Shown: one piece after another, positions 11,840 through 29,859 of the stretch
How positions within the stretch are numbered: position 1 is the first letter of the stretch
How the letters are laid out: the number at the start of each line of letters is the position of its first letter
Assembly (NCBI GenBank): GCA_035771175.1
Contig: CM069612.1
Coordinates: 32,343,341-32,407,340 of the forward strand
From: Paratinospora sagittata
Taxonomy: Eukaryota > Streptophyta > Magnoliopsida > Ranunculales > Menispermaceae
Reading direction: 5' to 3'
DNA: 64,000 bases
The notes under the pieces: model-generated
Told to the model about the DNA's origin: nothing
The model's database searches: none
Seen by the model: the letters and a program-made list of their open reading frames with translations, nothing else
Position numbers and translations under genes: made by a program

Positions 11840-13261
11840 TATGGCCATCGCTGTGCCAGACGGAACAGTTGACGGATCGTAACGACAGCTTCGCTCCTTG
11901 ATATATAAATATATTCGATGAAACGGGTGGACGGTTGACTTACTTGACGGTGACTTGACGACTTTTGTTTCGCAATTTGTTGCGTGGGCCCAATGGGCCT
12001 CTTTGGTCAGCAGCTACTTTCTTTTGCCGTTTCTGACTGGCAGCTGTGATCGTCTCTATAAACATCACGAGCCATCACTTCGATGCTTATTTATTTGTAT
12101 TTGTTTATTTATCAATGTACATTTATTTAACACAACTTGGACCTTTTATTGTTTTTGTATAGATTTATATTTTTCTTATGGACTATACTGAAATATCACA
12201 CTAGTTTTGGCAAGATAAGACAATAATAATAAAACAATAATGATAATAATGGAAGAGTGCATTTTTAAAGATATGTTTGTTCACATCACCATTTAAATTG
12301 TAGCATGGATATAATTATTTGTAATCTAAACAGCAATACTTATAGCTTGAGCAACTAATTCATTCTTTAACAAAAGCTTGGAACTACCTTTGTTATTCTA
12401 ACTCTTGGTTATTGTATCAGAAGCAAATGAGATACATTTGTATTTTTTTTTTATAACCAAGGATATCTGGGTATCTAGCCCCTAGTTGCTCGAGCGGGAG
12501 ACGTGACCCTGAGATGAGCGCCCTGAGCCACTCAACCTGAACGATAGCTTCAATACATTTTCATGTAATGAAGCCCCTCATTGCATGTTTTGAAGACTTG
12601 TATCATCAATTAACGTTCAACATTTTCCAAGGCCTTGGGAAAGGGGTCTGTTGTGCAATTTTAAAATACCAAGTTTGCATCAGACCATAGGCTAAGCACC
12701 TATATGAGAAAAGTCCAATAAACATGTTGGATTCTGTTTGCCATAATGCAAGCAATAGAATACTTTTATTAAAAGAAGATAGCCCAGTGGTTTCCACAGT
12801 TGTAGACACTAAATAGTAATAAGTATATATAGTATTCATGTTGAATGGCACAATTCCAAAAACAGAATTCCAGATCATGAAGAGCTCAGTTCAGCTTGGG
12901 CACTCATCAAGTTGCAATCACCCTCAAATGGGTGAACCAATTAAAGCTTACAAAATTAAGAACAGATAAGATCTAGTGGAACCAATTCAATTTGAACCTT
13001 CAGTGATATTTGAATCAATCTTCAATGACCATGATCTTTCTTTCTCCCTCCAACAAAAGCATATACTGAAAACTTTTTCAGAATAGGAGCACTGTAAGAA
13101 GTCTGTCTAAGGTACAAAGTATAGATTGTGAAATCAGTAGCAAAATGAAAAAATTGAAGAGACTCCACATGATTTCAGATGCAGGTAAGAACTCATGTTA
13201 AGTATTAGAATTAATTAGCGGCTAAAGAGGCAAGTATATTATTGCATTTCTAGAGATCCTT
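11840..13261. other. Intergenic DNA upstream of the NOI gene
   Basis: The left part (11900-12060) is GC-richer and contains two GGGCC-type elements (GGGCCCAATGGGCC at about 11987-12000), typical TCP/site-II motifs. The rest is AT-rich with one SINE-like insertion (listed separately). Short open frames here have no recognisable content. Confidence 0.5.
12440..12552 (-). mobile_element. SINE-like retroposon fragment
   Basis: Read on the minus strand, a tRNA-like GTGGCTCAGGGCGCTCA (box-A-like) is followed by GC-rich sequence and ends in a poly(A) run (T run on the plus strand at about 12440-12450). The 8-mer ATACATTT flanks it at 12432-12439 and 12553-12560, a possible short target duplication. 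The family is not named. Confidence 0.4.
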
Positions 13262-13377
13262 TTACCTCAGTTTCCCGCGAAGAATGTGTTTCGCCTCATC
13301 CAGCAACCCCGTGCTAACCATCAAATACAGTACCTTTCTCACTTTAAGCATTTTCCGTTGAAGAGTGCCTTGGATAC
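13262..13377 (-). other. Orphan exon-like segment with a PPR-like tail
   Basis: After an acceptor-like TTTAATAG| the minus strand reads an open segment ending VLYLMVSTGLLDEAKHILR-GKLR-stop. The LMVSTGLLDEAKHIL part resembles half a PPR motif. It lies 1.45 kb downstream of the PPR stop codon, but its phase does not fit any donor I found. It may be a diverged duplicate or a 3'UTR exon. Confidence 0.25.
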
Positions 13378-14221
13378 CTATTAAAGGCACCATATAGAGG
13401 ATAAGATAGCGTGAAAATGATAACCACAAGAAGCAAATCACAGTTTAGGAGTAGCGGATACCACATGCCATCCAAACACGAAGTAGGAAAGTTTCATTGG
13501 TAGAATACTGTTTGGCCAAGAACATTTTGTTTTTGCAGCTGTAAAGGAAAACAATGCTGCAATATCAATATAACCCAAGACAGCAATAGACACTTGGGGG
13601 ACCAATCATATTGATCTCCATTCACATTGAAGCTGCATAAAATTGTAAAAAGTTGATCAACTTCAAAACTGCTCATGGACAAAGATCCTGCACAAACAGC
13701 ATAAACTGGATTAGGAAGCTGGTCTAGGATGTTGCCCAATTGACAATTCTCTATTGTTAGTGGATATACCTGCTCTGTTTTTACCATCTCTCAGATTGAG
13801 CAATATTCTGACACAGAAGCATTTCTTTTAGTATCAGTTGGACCTTCATTAATGCTCCAACTGATTGTAATAGTTTCTATCTTCTTTCAAATATATTTTA
13901 CCCAAAAAAGTATCTGTTGAACATGAAATTTAGCACATAAAAATAGTAAAAGACTAAAGAAAAAGTTTGGCGAGCCAGAAAATGCAGATAGTGCTTTGTT
14001 TGTACTCTTGTATTAAGCTATCTTACAAGGAGATTACACTTAATTATTACACCATAGGGCATTGTCTAACAAGTATTTACACATTGGACTCTTCAATGTA
14101 CATTTGAATATAAGATACTGAAATCCTTTATTTCAGTTATCTTTCCACAAAATGTGAATTCTGATAGAAATTGAAGTAATGCATCTTCCATATACTGAGA
14201 AAATGGAAGTTCACCAATGGT

Positions 14222-14290
14222 GATTATACTCAAACTAAGCCTTTTCCCAACTACATGGGGTCGGCTACATGAATTTGCTTCCTCCACTCC
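14222..14290 (-). mobile_element. RTE-type LINE 3'-terminal tail fragment
   Basis: On the minus strand this contains ATGTAGCCGACCCCATGTAG followed by TTGGGAAAAGGCTTAGTTTGAG, the 3' end common to plant RTE LINE copies. Related tails occur at 36768-36812, 37108-37150 and 52000-52030. Only the terminal part remains here. Confidence 0.5.
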
Positions 14291-14829
14291 GCTCTATCTA
14301 TGATATACAAAAATATTTTATACTCTATTTCGCTCATATTATCACATCTCTACTTTCATTGTATAAAGATGGTAAAAAATACATGTGAAAAATCACAATA
14401 GAACAAATATGTAGGAAGAAGTCAGAGCTTCAGGCTTCTCTAGGACAGTTCAGGCAATAATCGATTCTACCACTTGCTAAATTGAACCAATGAGAAAATG
14501 CTTCCCACCAGAAAAATCTCAGATAATGCTCTCTCCACCCTATGTATCAAGTTAGATGGATGCTTACGCTTTTTTTGTCAGGGAATAAGATCGTGGTGGT
14601 GATGAATCTTACAAGGTGGAGGTTTCTCACCTGAAAAAATAATAAACGTAAGTAAATACAATATAACAATGAGCAGAATGAAAATCAGATCAAGCTTTTG
14701 ATGGGATGGGACAAGTATCAACAATTCAAACCTGTAGTTGAGAATCCAATACGTTGAGAAATATCAGGTGCAATCTCAGCCACACTACCAATGGGCCTTG
14801 GGGAAACATTAATGATTCAGAGTAGTAAA

Positions 14830-17800
14830 CTAAATCTTCCCACATTTTTTTACAAATTTCTTCCTCTTCCTGAGAAAATATAATCTTATCATGGTATCTT
14901 TCAAGCCCTTGAGCATATCTTGAGCATTTCCATCCCAAGAGATTAATCCCCTTTTGTGAATGTCGATCAAAAGCATTTCGCCTTTACCAAAATCATGTAC
15001 ACTAGAAACAGCATCAATGAGGACAGTATAAGTGGTGATATTAGGCCAAAGACCCTTTTGTTTCATCTCCTCGTACAATTCAAAGGCAGCATCAACATCA
15101 CAATTAGCACAAAGGCCCGTAACAAGAACATTGTAAACAACAACATCAAGCTTCATATCATGGAGTTCCATCACACCCTTTAGCTTCAAAGCCTCCCCAA
15201 GCTTTAATTCTTTGCAGAGTGCATGAATTAGTGTCGTAAAAGTAGCAATAGTAGGGCATAGTCCCATCCTTGTCATCCAATCAAGAACGAGCATGGCTTC
15301 TTCAGTCTTTCCACACCGGAGAAGTCCTCTAATAATAGTACCTTCAGCTACACAATGGGAAACCAAGCCCAGTGTTTGAATCTCTTCTTTTAACCTGAAT
15401 GCTCCACGTATATCCCCAACTCGACACATCCCATTAATCAAATTAACATAATGTCTGTAAGCAGGATGAAACCCTTTTTCTAACATTTCATGTAGCATAA
15501 CATAAGACTCTTGAAAACAACCTTGTCTGGTAATACCATTAATGATGGTGTTGTATGTATCTATGTTGGGGAGCACTCCTAAACTTCTCATATTGCTCAT
15601 CAAATGCAAGGCTTTTCCAATCTCACCATTCTCACAGCACTTGGTGATAAGCAAATTGAAAATAAAATGATCAGGAATAATACCTGCCATTATCATCTTT
15701 GCTAGAAATTTAATGCCAATGCCCACCAAACCCGACTCACAAAGTCCAAAAATTAGGCCGTTGTAGGTTAGCATATCAGGTGCAAAAGCACTCCTGATAA
15801 TGATATTGTACAGGGTAAGGCATTCACACAATAACCTTTTCTTAGAATACCCGTGTAAAAGAATGTTATATGTGACTAAATTTGGGAAAAGACCATTGGA
15901 CTTCATTGTGGAAACAAATTTATGCACTCTTTCCATTTGTCCTAACCTTGAATATCCATCTAAAATTGTGTTCAGTGAAGTAGTGTCAGGAAGTACACCT
16001 TTCTCCACCATCTCTTGATATAAATAATAAGCAGCCTTTTCTTGGCCTTCCTTGAAAAGACTATTAACTAAGCAAGTATATAGAACTGGATTTGGAAGCA
16101 CTATCCCCTTTTCCACCATTTTTACAAACATAAGAATTGCAGAAACTGTTTTCCCTTCCGACAGAATCCACTAAGAAGAATAGAGCACGTGTAAGCATCG
16201 GGTAGTATGTTATTTTTTACCATGTCTTTAAATAGTACCACTGCTTCTTTCAACTTCTCACCTTTGCAAGCCTCAACCAATAACGTATTGTAGACTACAC
16301 TATCTACGGCACAAGGAATTTTGTGGAGTTTGTACAAGAATTTCCTTGCCTCGTCTAAGTTTCCCCCTTTGGACAACCCTTTCAACATACTACCATACGT
16401 GAAAGGACTTGGATGATGACCATGTTTGATCATTTCATCAAATTTGGAAAAGGCACTTAATCCATCACCTATACTTCCATAACCATTGATGATACAATCA
16501 AAGGTAATAGAGTTAGGTGCTAGGCCAATCCTACCCATATGCTGCAAGAAGTCTTCTGCTTCTTGCAACTTCCCGTGTCTACAAAGAGAAGAAACCAACA
16601 TGTTACAAGTCATGCAGTCCACATAATGACCCACCCGAATCATACCCGAGTAGAAATTCATTGCTTCCATTACACTGCCTTGTTTGCAGAAATTGTGGAC
16701 TAATCTGGAGTACAAGAAAGAATTGGGTAAAACACCAGCTTTATGCATCTTGCCAAGCAGTTCCTTGGCATGTTTGGTCCTACCCACTTCACAGAGTCCA
16801 TTAATGAGTGCGGAAAAGGTGATAATGTCGGGATTCACACCAGTCTCAGCCATCCTGTCAAGCAATTGCAAAGCTGCATCAAGCCGCCCATTTTTACAGA
16901 ACCCATTGATTAACATAGTGTATGCTATATGGTTAATGACCATACCATTTATCCTCATCCTCTCAAGAAGACTCTTGGCTGCGTCAAACTCGGCAAACTT
17001 GCAAAACCCATTTAAAAGAGCACCATAACTAACCTCATTAGGCCTTAGTCCCACCTTTTCCATTTCATCCAAAAGTCTCAATGCTTCTTCCAGATTGCCA
17101 CATTGACAATGTCCACAAATCAAAGCATTATATGTAATACAATTCGGCGCATGATTAAAACTCAACATTTCTTTGAAAACCCGTGTAGCTGCTCCTATCT
17201 TCCCTTCTTTACAGAACCCATTAACAAGAGTATTATAGGTGACTTCATTAGGAAAAAGTCTCTTCTTCCTCATCTTCTTCAGTAATAGATAAGCTTTAGC
17301 ACTTCTATTATTTTTGCACAAATTATCAACAAACATGTTATATGTACATACATCTGCTTCAACACCTCTACGACTCATGGAATCAATCAGCTCAGAGGCC
17401 GCCTTGTATCTTCCATTCTTGCAATACCAATTAAGAAGCGTGTTGTAAGTAGAAGTAGTCAGGACATAGCCAATCTCCTCCATCTTTCTCAAGAGTTTAC
17501 CAGCTTTCTTAAGTTTCCCTTCTTTACAAAAGAACTGTAACAGTATGTTGAAGGTGCAGACATTAGGACATATCTTGTTCGCCAGCATTTCCTTAAAGAA
17601 TGACCACACTAACTCCATTCTACTTTCCTTCACACTCACAGCTAAGAGAGTATTACAAGTATAAATCGATGGCTTAAATCCACGTTTACAAGTCAATCGA
17701 AACGACTCTAAAGCATCTTTGAGCAATCCTTCTCGGACGTAAATTCTAATCAAAAGATCAAAAACTGCAGGATTTGAATTGCAATAAGGGTATGTCTTCA

Positions 17801-18844
17801 TAAGAACACCAAATAAATAATGTGCCCTGATACCCATATGAGAAAGATGTCTTAAAATAGATTTAGCTGGTTCGTACATCCTGGCTTTAGTGAGTATATG
17901 GGTTGTGATGCTGAATATATGAACGACATGATCGAGCTCCAAGCCTGGTTGCCGGATAACCCAATTGAGAAATTTCAGAGCAAGTTTTCCATGAACAACT
18001 CTCAGTGGGGATAACCTATAGTCCATGTGATTCATCGAATCCCAGCGGTGAATTGTTAGGATTTTGTATATGCTGTTCTCCATGTCTTCTGCTGCTTCCA
18101 ACAATAATTAAAAAAAAAAAAAAATGAAAACTCAGAATATACTACATACAGACACATAAAAACATGAATTGTCAAACAAAATCAACTTGTTCCAGAGAAG
18201 CAACAAGTAAAGTAGCTTTTTAAACTAAAACTTGCTTATCTAGAGGAAAAGAAAGATATTTTTCATAGAGATTTGACAGAAATTCAAGACTTTAAACAGA
18301 TTACCATGAACTTCTAAAAACAACAACTTGTCCCACAGAATCATCAAGAAAGTAGCATATGAAACTAGAACTAGTTTGTGAAGAAAAAGAAAAGGGCATT
18401 TTCATGAAAACTTTAACAGAAATTGAAGGCTTTAAACCTGATTTATGAGCTTTTTTCCAAAAAATAAGTTCGAAATGTCAGAACACAGAACATACTGATA
18501 GAGAAACCCAAAAAAAAAAAAACAAGAACTTCTAAAAAAAAAGCAACTTGTTTCAAAGAAGTACCCAGAAAAGTAGCCTTTTTTTTTATACTAAAACTAG
18601 TTATGAAGAAAAAAAAAGGGGGGGGGGGGGGGGGGGGGAGGGAGGAATTTTCATGGAGATTCTAACAGAATTTAAACAAACCTGAGTTCTGGGTATTCTC
18701 CCAATTTGATTGCTTATTACCATTTCTTAGTTTTCTTCTGGTGTTTCCAGGCAAACCCATGTTACAGAACGGTCTAAGCTTGAAGTTTCTGCAAGAGAAC
18801 GAATAAATTCTCTTGGCTATTGAAGAACGCACAGAAGAAAACAT
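14830..18844 (-). CDS. Long P-class pentatricopeptide repeat protein, frameshifted
   Basis: Proposed exons are 18844-18682 (54 codons plus one base) and 18094-14830. The N-terminus is rich in Arg and Ser (MFSSVRSSIAKRIYSFSCR), a likely mitochondrial presequence. More than twenty 35-residue PPR motifs follow, of the type VCTYNMLVDGLCK / PNEVTYNTLVNGFCK. The frame is open 18104-16122 and reopens one frame over at 16131-14830. The break maps to a TTTT run (16149-16152 on +; AAAA in the transcript) inside GFCRKGK. One extra base there would make a single frame of 1,142 codons, close to the roughly 1,136 aa I recall for Arabidopsis At5g55840. The cause is either a sequencing/assembly error or a recent inactivating deletion, because both halves are otherwise clean. 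PPR proteins bind organelle RNA; the target is not predictable here. Confidence 0.85.
18618..18638 (+). repeat. 21-base poly(G) tract
   Basis: Twenty-one consecutive G residues follow an A run, inside the PPR first intron (poly(C) in the transcript). The length is unusual for this AT-rich region and would be prone to sequencing error. Confidence 0.9.
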
Positions 18845-20068
18845 CTGTAACTCTCCTTAAGCAGAGATTGCTCGAGCATGCTCTGAAGATCCTTTTTACT
18901 TGGTAGAAATTTATAAGGAAAGTTGAGACTAAAGACGGTGAAGAAATTTTGAAGAGCTAAATGGCTAACTGCGACCCTTCGCAAGAATTTTAACAAGTAA
19001 ACTGCATATCTAAGGTTTGCAGCTCCAACGGCACGCATCTTTAACCCCTTTAATTTGAGTTAGATTTTCTTTCCTCCCAAACTCACTAGGTTGCGCTTGA
19101 TAGTTAAAAAGAAAATTTTTCTTTAAAAAATATTATATTTAAAAAAAATTTGTCATAATTATTTGATTGAATATAAAAAAAATTTGTCATTAGTTATTAA
19201 TTAATTATTTAGTTATATAATTATAACTTTTTCAAATTAGTATATAAAATTTTCTTACCCCATTAATTAAAAAAATTATGATAAAAAAATAATGAGCCTA
19301 ATTTTTTTTTTCTTACTTTTTTTTGCCAACTAAACACTAAAAAATAATTTTTTTAAAATTTTTTCACCTATCAAACACCCACGAGAGTTTATAAAAATGA
19401 GAGCATTCTCTCCTCCACTAACACTGAGAGTGTACCTTAATAGCTTGTGTCAGCACTTAAAAATATATATACTACATCTTAATTTATTTTTGTGTATCTG
19501 TCAAAGAAAAATATTTTTGTACATTTATGGAACTACTAGCTAACATATTGTGTTTGAGTAATTATGTGAGTAGAATTAGAAAAAAAAAAGAAAATATATT
19601 AAATTACATTTAAAATTGGGCTTATTTTACTTTGTCTATTGTGAAATCATGTAAATACATGGTTTTTGTTTTATTTCAATTTGAAAGAGTTATCTATTTA
19701 GAGTTAAGCAGTCAAAATACAAATACAGTTTCCTGAAGTTTTTATTCAAAAAATCAAACTTCTCACGAGCAAAAACAACATAACTTTTTAAAATAATTTA
19801 GAATTAGGCCCCAATCCTAGTTAAAATACATTCCTAAAAGAAATTGTAAAACTTACTCTTGGAATCAATCAGAATATGTGAACAAACAAATACATATTCT
19901 TCTTCTTCTTCTTCTTCTTCTTCTTATCTATTTATTTATTAATATTATTTTTTACAAGATACAATGAAATTCAATTCCATGAACAAGCTTTTTATTGGAG
20001 AGCTAGTGATGAAAACTGAAAAGAACAGAAAACTATTGTTCCCAAGGAAGCAAAAGATATCTTCTTCC
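18845..20068. other. Intergenic region upstream of the PPR gene
   Basis: The PPR leader runs up to about 19040 and is followed by AT-rich DNA with T/A runs and a CTT repeat (about 19901-19926). No gene or named element was recognised. Confidence 0.5.
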
Positions 20069-25425
<5,357 letters not shown>

Positions 25426-25652
25426 GGAATGATCAGAAACAAAATCTGCACAGTACCAAAGCAAAACATTAAATGAAAAAAAAAAAAAAAAAACCAGACT
25501 AAGATCTATTTTTGAGAAAATTCCTGCCTTTTTTTCCCCAAAATCCATGTTGAAGTATCAATAATTTACTGAAACCACTAAACCAGACTACAACATAGAT
25601 TCATATACCTCGAAAGTTACAGATTGAAGAGCAAATAAATGAAATAAAGCAG

Positions 25653-25706
<54 letters not shown>

Positions 25707-26514
25707 ATAAGATAAACAGATAGATTATGAGGGTTTTCAAGAGCAGGATCAAGCTCTTGCCTTTATGCAAATTTCGAAGAGAGAGAGAACTGAGATGAAG
25801 AAGGCATGCTTTGCTCGCTAGGAGACGAAACGTGACGGTACTAAGTTCGATAATTTGGACTTCAGGTGAAAAATTATGACGCTTTTCATACGCTGACTGT
25901 TGTATGTTATCCATTAGGCACTTGGATCAATGCTGGGGGAAGGTGGCAAAAACTTATTCTTATTATTATTATGATATAGACATTATCATTAAAAAAACAT
26001 AGATAACTATCTTATATAATATATACTAAAGATTATTTTAGAATTTATCCAATATAATCCCTCACTTAATGTCAGAGTTTAATTATTTTTTTTTAAAATA
26101 AGTAGATAGTTAATATAGTCTTCATCCGACCTCTTATACTTTTTATCATTGTGTTCGTCTTCTTAATTTTATCGAAAATTTTGATCTTATGTTAAAAAAA
26201 TATATATAATAAAAAAATTAAATTTATTTCATATATATTTATATAAGTAATTATCTTAATTTATTTAATATAATTGATCAACTAATATTTATTATATATA
26301 TATATATCGAATCAAATTGATTTTAGTTTAGTTTAGGTTAGGTTAAAGCGTCAAATTCATCTAAATCGAACCGTCCCCGCTCTTACGAAGTGGCTTATGA
26401 TTCGACAGCTGAACCGCCTATTCTGAAGGTCGAACCGCGTGAACTCGCGGTTCAATTGATAAAACCATTGGCGTTTCCCGCGAAGCGCCGAGGAAGACAA
26501 GAACAGAAGAGAAG
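25426..26514. other. Divergent promoter region of AACT and PARN genes
   Basis: About 1.1 kb separates the two start codons. The AACT side (to about 25920) reads like a transcribed leader, probably with a 5'UTR intron, and contains an (AT)n tract. The centre is AT-rich. The PARN side becomes GC-richer near 26370-26500. I found no separate gene. Confidence 0.55.
25668..25703. repeat. (AT)n microsatellite
   Basis: About 18 perfect AT dinucleotides follow an A run and end in ATAATAATAA, in the AACT leader or promoter. Similar AT tracts lie at about 56082-56112 and 56959-56980. Confidence 0.9.
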
Positions 26515-29500
26515 ATGAAGAAACAATGGCTTTTTAGGGCAATCTCTGAAACTCGAACCCTAACTCGAAGTTCCAAACTCTTCACAAGAACAAACTGCTC
26601 AAACCCATCTTCGAACTCCTCCTCCGTGAAGAGAGTGACCAGAAAGAACTTCGATTCAGCTCTGGAAGATCTCAGACGCCATGTCCGCGAAGCTGATTTC
26701 GTCTCAGTCGATTTGGAGATGACGGGTGTGACGAGCGCGCCATGGCGGGAGTCCATCGAGTTCGATCGTTTCGACATTCATTATCTCAAAATCAAGGACT
26801 CCGTTGAGAAATTCGCAGTTGTTCAGTTCGGGGTTTGCTCCTTTCGTTGGGACGCTTCGAAGGAATCGTTCATTGCTCATCCGTGAGTTATTTCGTACAA
26901 TTCTCTTGTGCTTTTTGTCAATTTGGTGGGTTTTAGTAGGAAAGTTTTGAGCATTTTTGGATTTAATTGGATTGGGTGAGGTTATTTGGTGAATTGGATT
27001 TTGGTGTGTTTTGGCAGGTATACATTTTATGTATTTCCACGCAAAGAGCTTCCTTTTGATGCCCCAGCGTACGAGTTTCTCTGCCAAACAGCGTCGCTTG
27101 ACTTCTTGGCGAAATACCGGTTCGATTTTAATGCCTGCATACATGAAGGTAGCTTTATGTCTGCAGTGACAACATTCTGTAATGGTTATGAGAACTTTAG
27201 CTATATACATTTTTGAAAGGAAAAAAGAAAAGAAAAAGAATAGTCAAATTAAGAAACCTTTTCAGATAGTGTCAGTCATTAGATTCTTACATCTTCTTTT
27301 CTGCAGTATTTCTAATTGATATAACATTAAGCAAATGTAATGGGTAGTAAGACAGGGAAGGGTGAAGAAGCTTAAAAAGTTAGTATATGTTCAGTATATT
27401 ACAGCATTTTTAAGCAATGCCTATATGCTATAGAATTTGGCTTGTGATTTTGGGTAGTTGAGCACAGAGGAAGGACCTATGAAATATGTGCGTTTCTAAC
27501 TATTCTTGTGTGGTCTCACATTTGAAAGAGAATAATCTTATCAATTACCATACCATCGTTAGACCTTGCTATGTTATGCCAATTACTTTTCTTATTTGTT
27601 CATGTGTAATTTTTAAAGGTTTTCATTCTTGGGTCATCACAGGTATATCTTATTTGTCTAGAGCACAAGAAGGTGAAGCACTGTCTCGCTTGAACTTGGC
27701 TTATCAAGATGAGGTACCTAATTCAGGAGGTCACTTGAGAGAGGAAGGTGAGTCTCAATTGATTGCTATTGCGGACATTCTTTTTATTGAGAGAATGAAA
27801 GACAGATTCAGCAAATGGCGTGATGGTTTGTTATTGAATAAATATGGAAAATATCAATTTGAGGACAATTCAAATGACTCAAAGGCAGAGCTTCAGACTG
27901 TTTTCTTCAAAATGCGTCCGTCTATTAAACTTGACGGTTTTACTTCTCACCAGCACAGATTGATTCAGTTGGTAATGTTATCTTTTTTGTGTTTTTCGAC
28001 GTCATACTGTAATGTCAAAGTATTTTGGAAGAAATTCAGATATGCAACAGGTTTTGCATTGCATTTTCCTTAGTAGTATTATTTCTTTGTTCCCAATCCA
28101 TAATTCATTTATCTGCTATTTTCTTAACGTAAAAAGTCAATGTCTATTTGTTTTTATAGTTTGGTTGTGTGGCTAATGGATGGAACTGGAAATGTACAGG
28201 TCATAAGAAAGTATTTCAAAGATCTTGCGTATGTCCGTGTGATTGATGATGGTTTCTCAAAACAAAAACTAGTTGTATATACAGACTCTGAGGAGGACAG
28301 GCAGTTACTTATGGTAAGAGAAGTTTTTTGAAAAAAAAAATTGTAGAAAAATTTTGTTCATCAAAATCTTCTTTCAACTTAAGATTTTCTTATGTGGCAT
28401 GAATTTTGTTGTTCCTTATGTCAGTTTGCTTGCAGAAAGAGGTGAAGGCTGATCTGTGCAAGGGAGCAGAACTGAAGATTAATGCCGCGGCGGGTTTTCG
28501 CCATGTTATGGACCTCCTTTCCTCGGAAAGGAAGTTGGTCATTGGTCACAATTGTTTTTTAGGTATATCTTTCTCAGAATTACAGACATTTTGTATATAA
28601 ATATTGTGCTTAATTCATTTTCTGATACAGATATCACACACATATACAGCAAATTTATTGGTCCTCTTCCTTCAACGGTAGAGGAATTTGCGTCCTCTGT
28701 TCATAAAGAGTTTCCATTCATCATTGATACAAAGTATCTCTTGAAGGCTGACCATGTGATTAGGAGTCTGATGAAGAAGACTAGAACGTCATTATCTTCG
28801 GCTTTTCTTCTTCTGTGTCCTCAACTTGCTTCAATTTCCGGAAGTTCTGTTCTGGTGTCTCAGCATCGGATAAAAGTTGAAGTTCAAGTGGATGACATGA
28901 GGTCCGGTTCCTGCTTTTTATTTGTTTATATTTTGTGTTTTATAAGTTGATTCCCATTCATTCTTTATTAAATTTCTCTTTTCACTAATCACTGTTAAAA
29001 CCTTCCGAGAGCTTTCTCCATTGTTAGGAAAACTCACAAGCACAACATATAAAGATGACAACATAATAAAGTAGCACTTGTCTAACATTACTCCTGAGTC
29101 TGATGTGACAATTCCATTTTTTTCACTCTTTTTTTATTCTTTTAGTGAAAATTTCTCTGCAGTTCATCTGAATGGAATTCAGGTACCAAACACGAAGCAG
29201 GTTACGATGCGTTTATGACTGGATGTGTATTTTCTCAAGCGTGCAGTCATCTAGGTATTGATTTTAAATCCAATTGTCCATCAAAAGATTTGACCCACAA
29301 CGAGAAGCTCCAAAAGTATATGAACCTTCTATATCTAAGCAGCAACAATGGAGCCATTATCGACCTAAGCACTGGTAAACAGATTCTTGAACCTTCAGAT
29401 TGCCATAAACGCAAACGGCAATATCCCAAGATTGTATTTGAGAATATTATCCTACTTTGGGGATTCCCTTCTAAGTTGAAACCAAAGGAGCTGAAAGATA

Positions 29501-29859
29501 GCCTTACTAAAGTCTTTGGCCTGGACTCTCTAACATCGGTTTATTACTTGGAGGAAACTGCAGCATTTGTGCAATTTAGGAAGGAAGAACTTGTCTCTGA
29601 TTTCCTGGCTTTGAAGGAAACCCTAGAGAAAAACAATGATGCAATCTCAGTTTTGCACCCTCTAGCAAATCTTTTGGAAGGTGGGAAAACCCGTGCTGCC
29701 CGGTATGAGGCTTACAAAGAAATTTGCAGCTCTTCTATATCGAGAATTATGTTTGCAGAACAAGCTGAGACAGTTAGTAGTCAACAGAAGGCCAGGGAAG
29801 CAAGAAGTTCAGAAGTTGGGGCAGAAAGCATGGAATTAAGTTGTGTTACCAAAACATGA
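26515..29859 (+). CDS. PARN-like poly(A)-specific ribonuclease (AHG2 type)
   Basis: Exons: 26515-26882, 27018-27148, 27643-27971, 28200-28313, 28436-28562, 28631-28901 and 29163-29859 (2,037 nt, 678 aa), all GT-AG and in phase. It is a DEDDh exonuclease of the CAF1/PARN family that removes poly(A) tails from the 3' end. All five catalytic residues are present: Asp66 and Glu68 in SVDLEMTGV, Asp357 after GHNCFL, and His457 and Asp462 in KHEAGYDAFMTG. The N-terminus (about residues 1-45) is rich in Arg, Ser and Thr and nearly free of acidic residues, consistent with a mitochondrial presequence. Arabidopsis AHG2 (At1g55870), which this matches along its whole length from memory, controls mitochondrial mRNA poly(A) and ABA/SA responses. 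The C-terminus is short compared with AHG2. It converges with BET3, 715 bp between stop codons. Confidence 0.95.

Noticed and set aside
14830..16131. Second, separate PPR gene of 433 codons
   Set aside because: It starts mid-motif directly after the 660-codon frame breaks, and one base restores a single gene length that fits the family.
26704..27210. 168-aa minus-strand frame across PARN exon 1-2
   Set aside because: It is a shadow of the PARN exons, whose frame, phase and catalytic motifs are clear on the plus strand.
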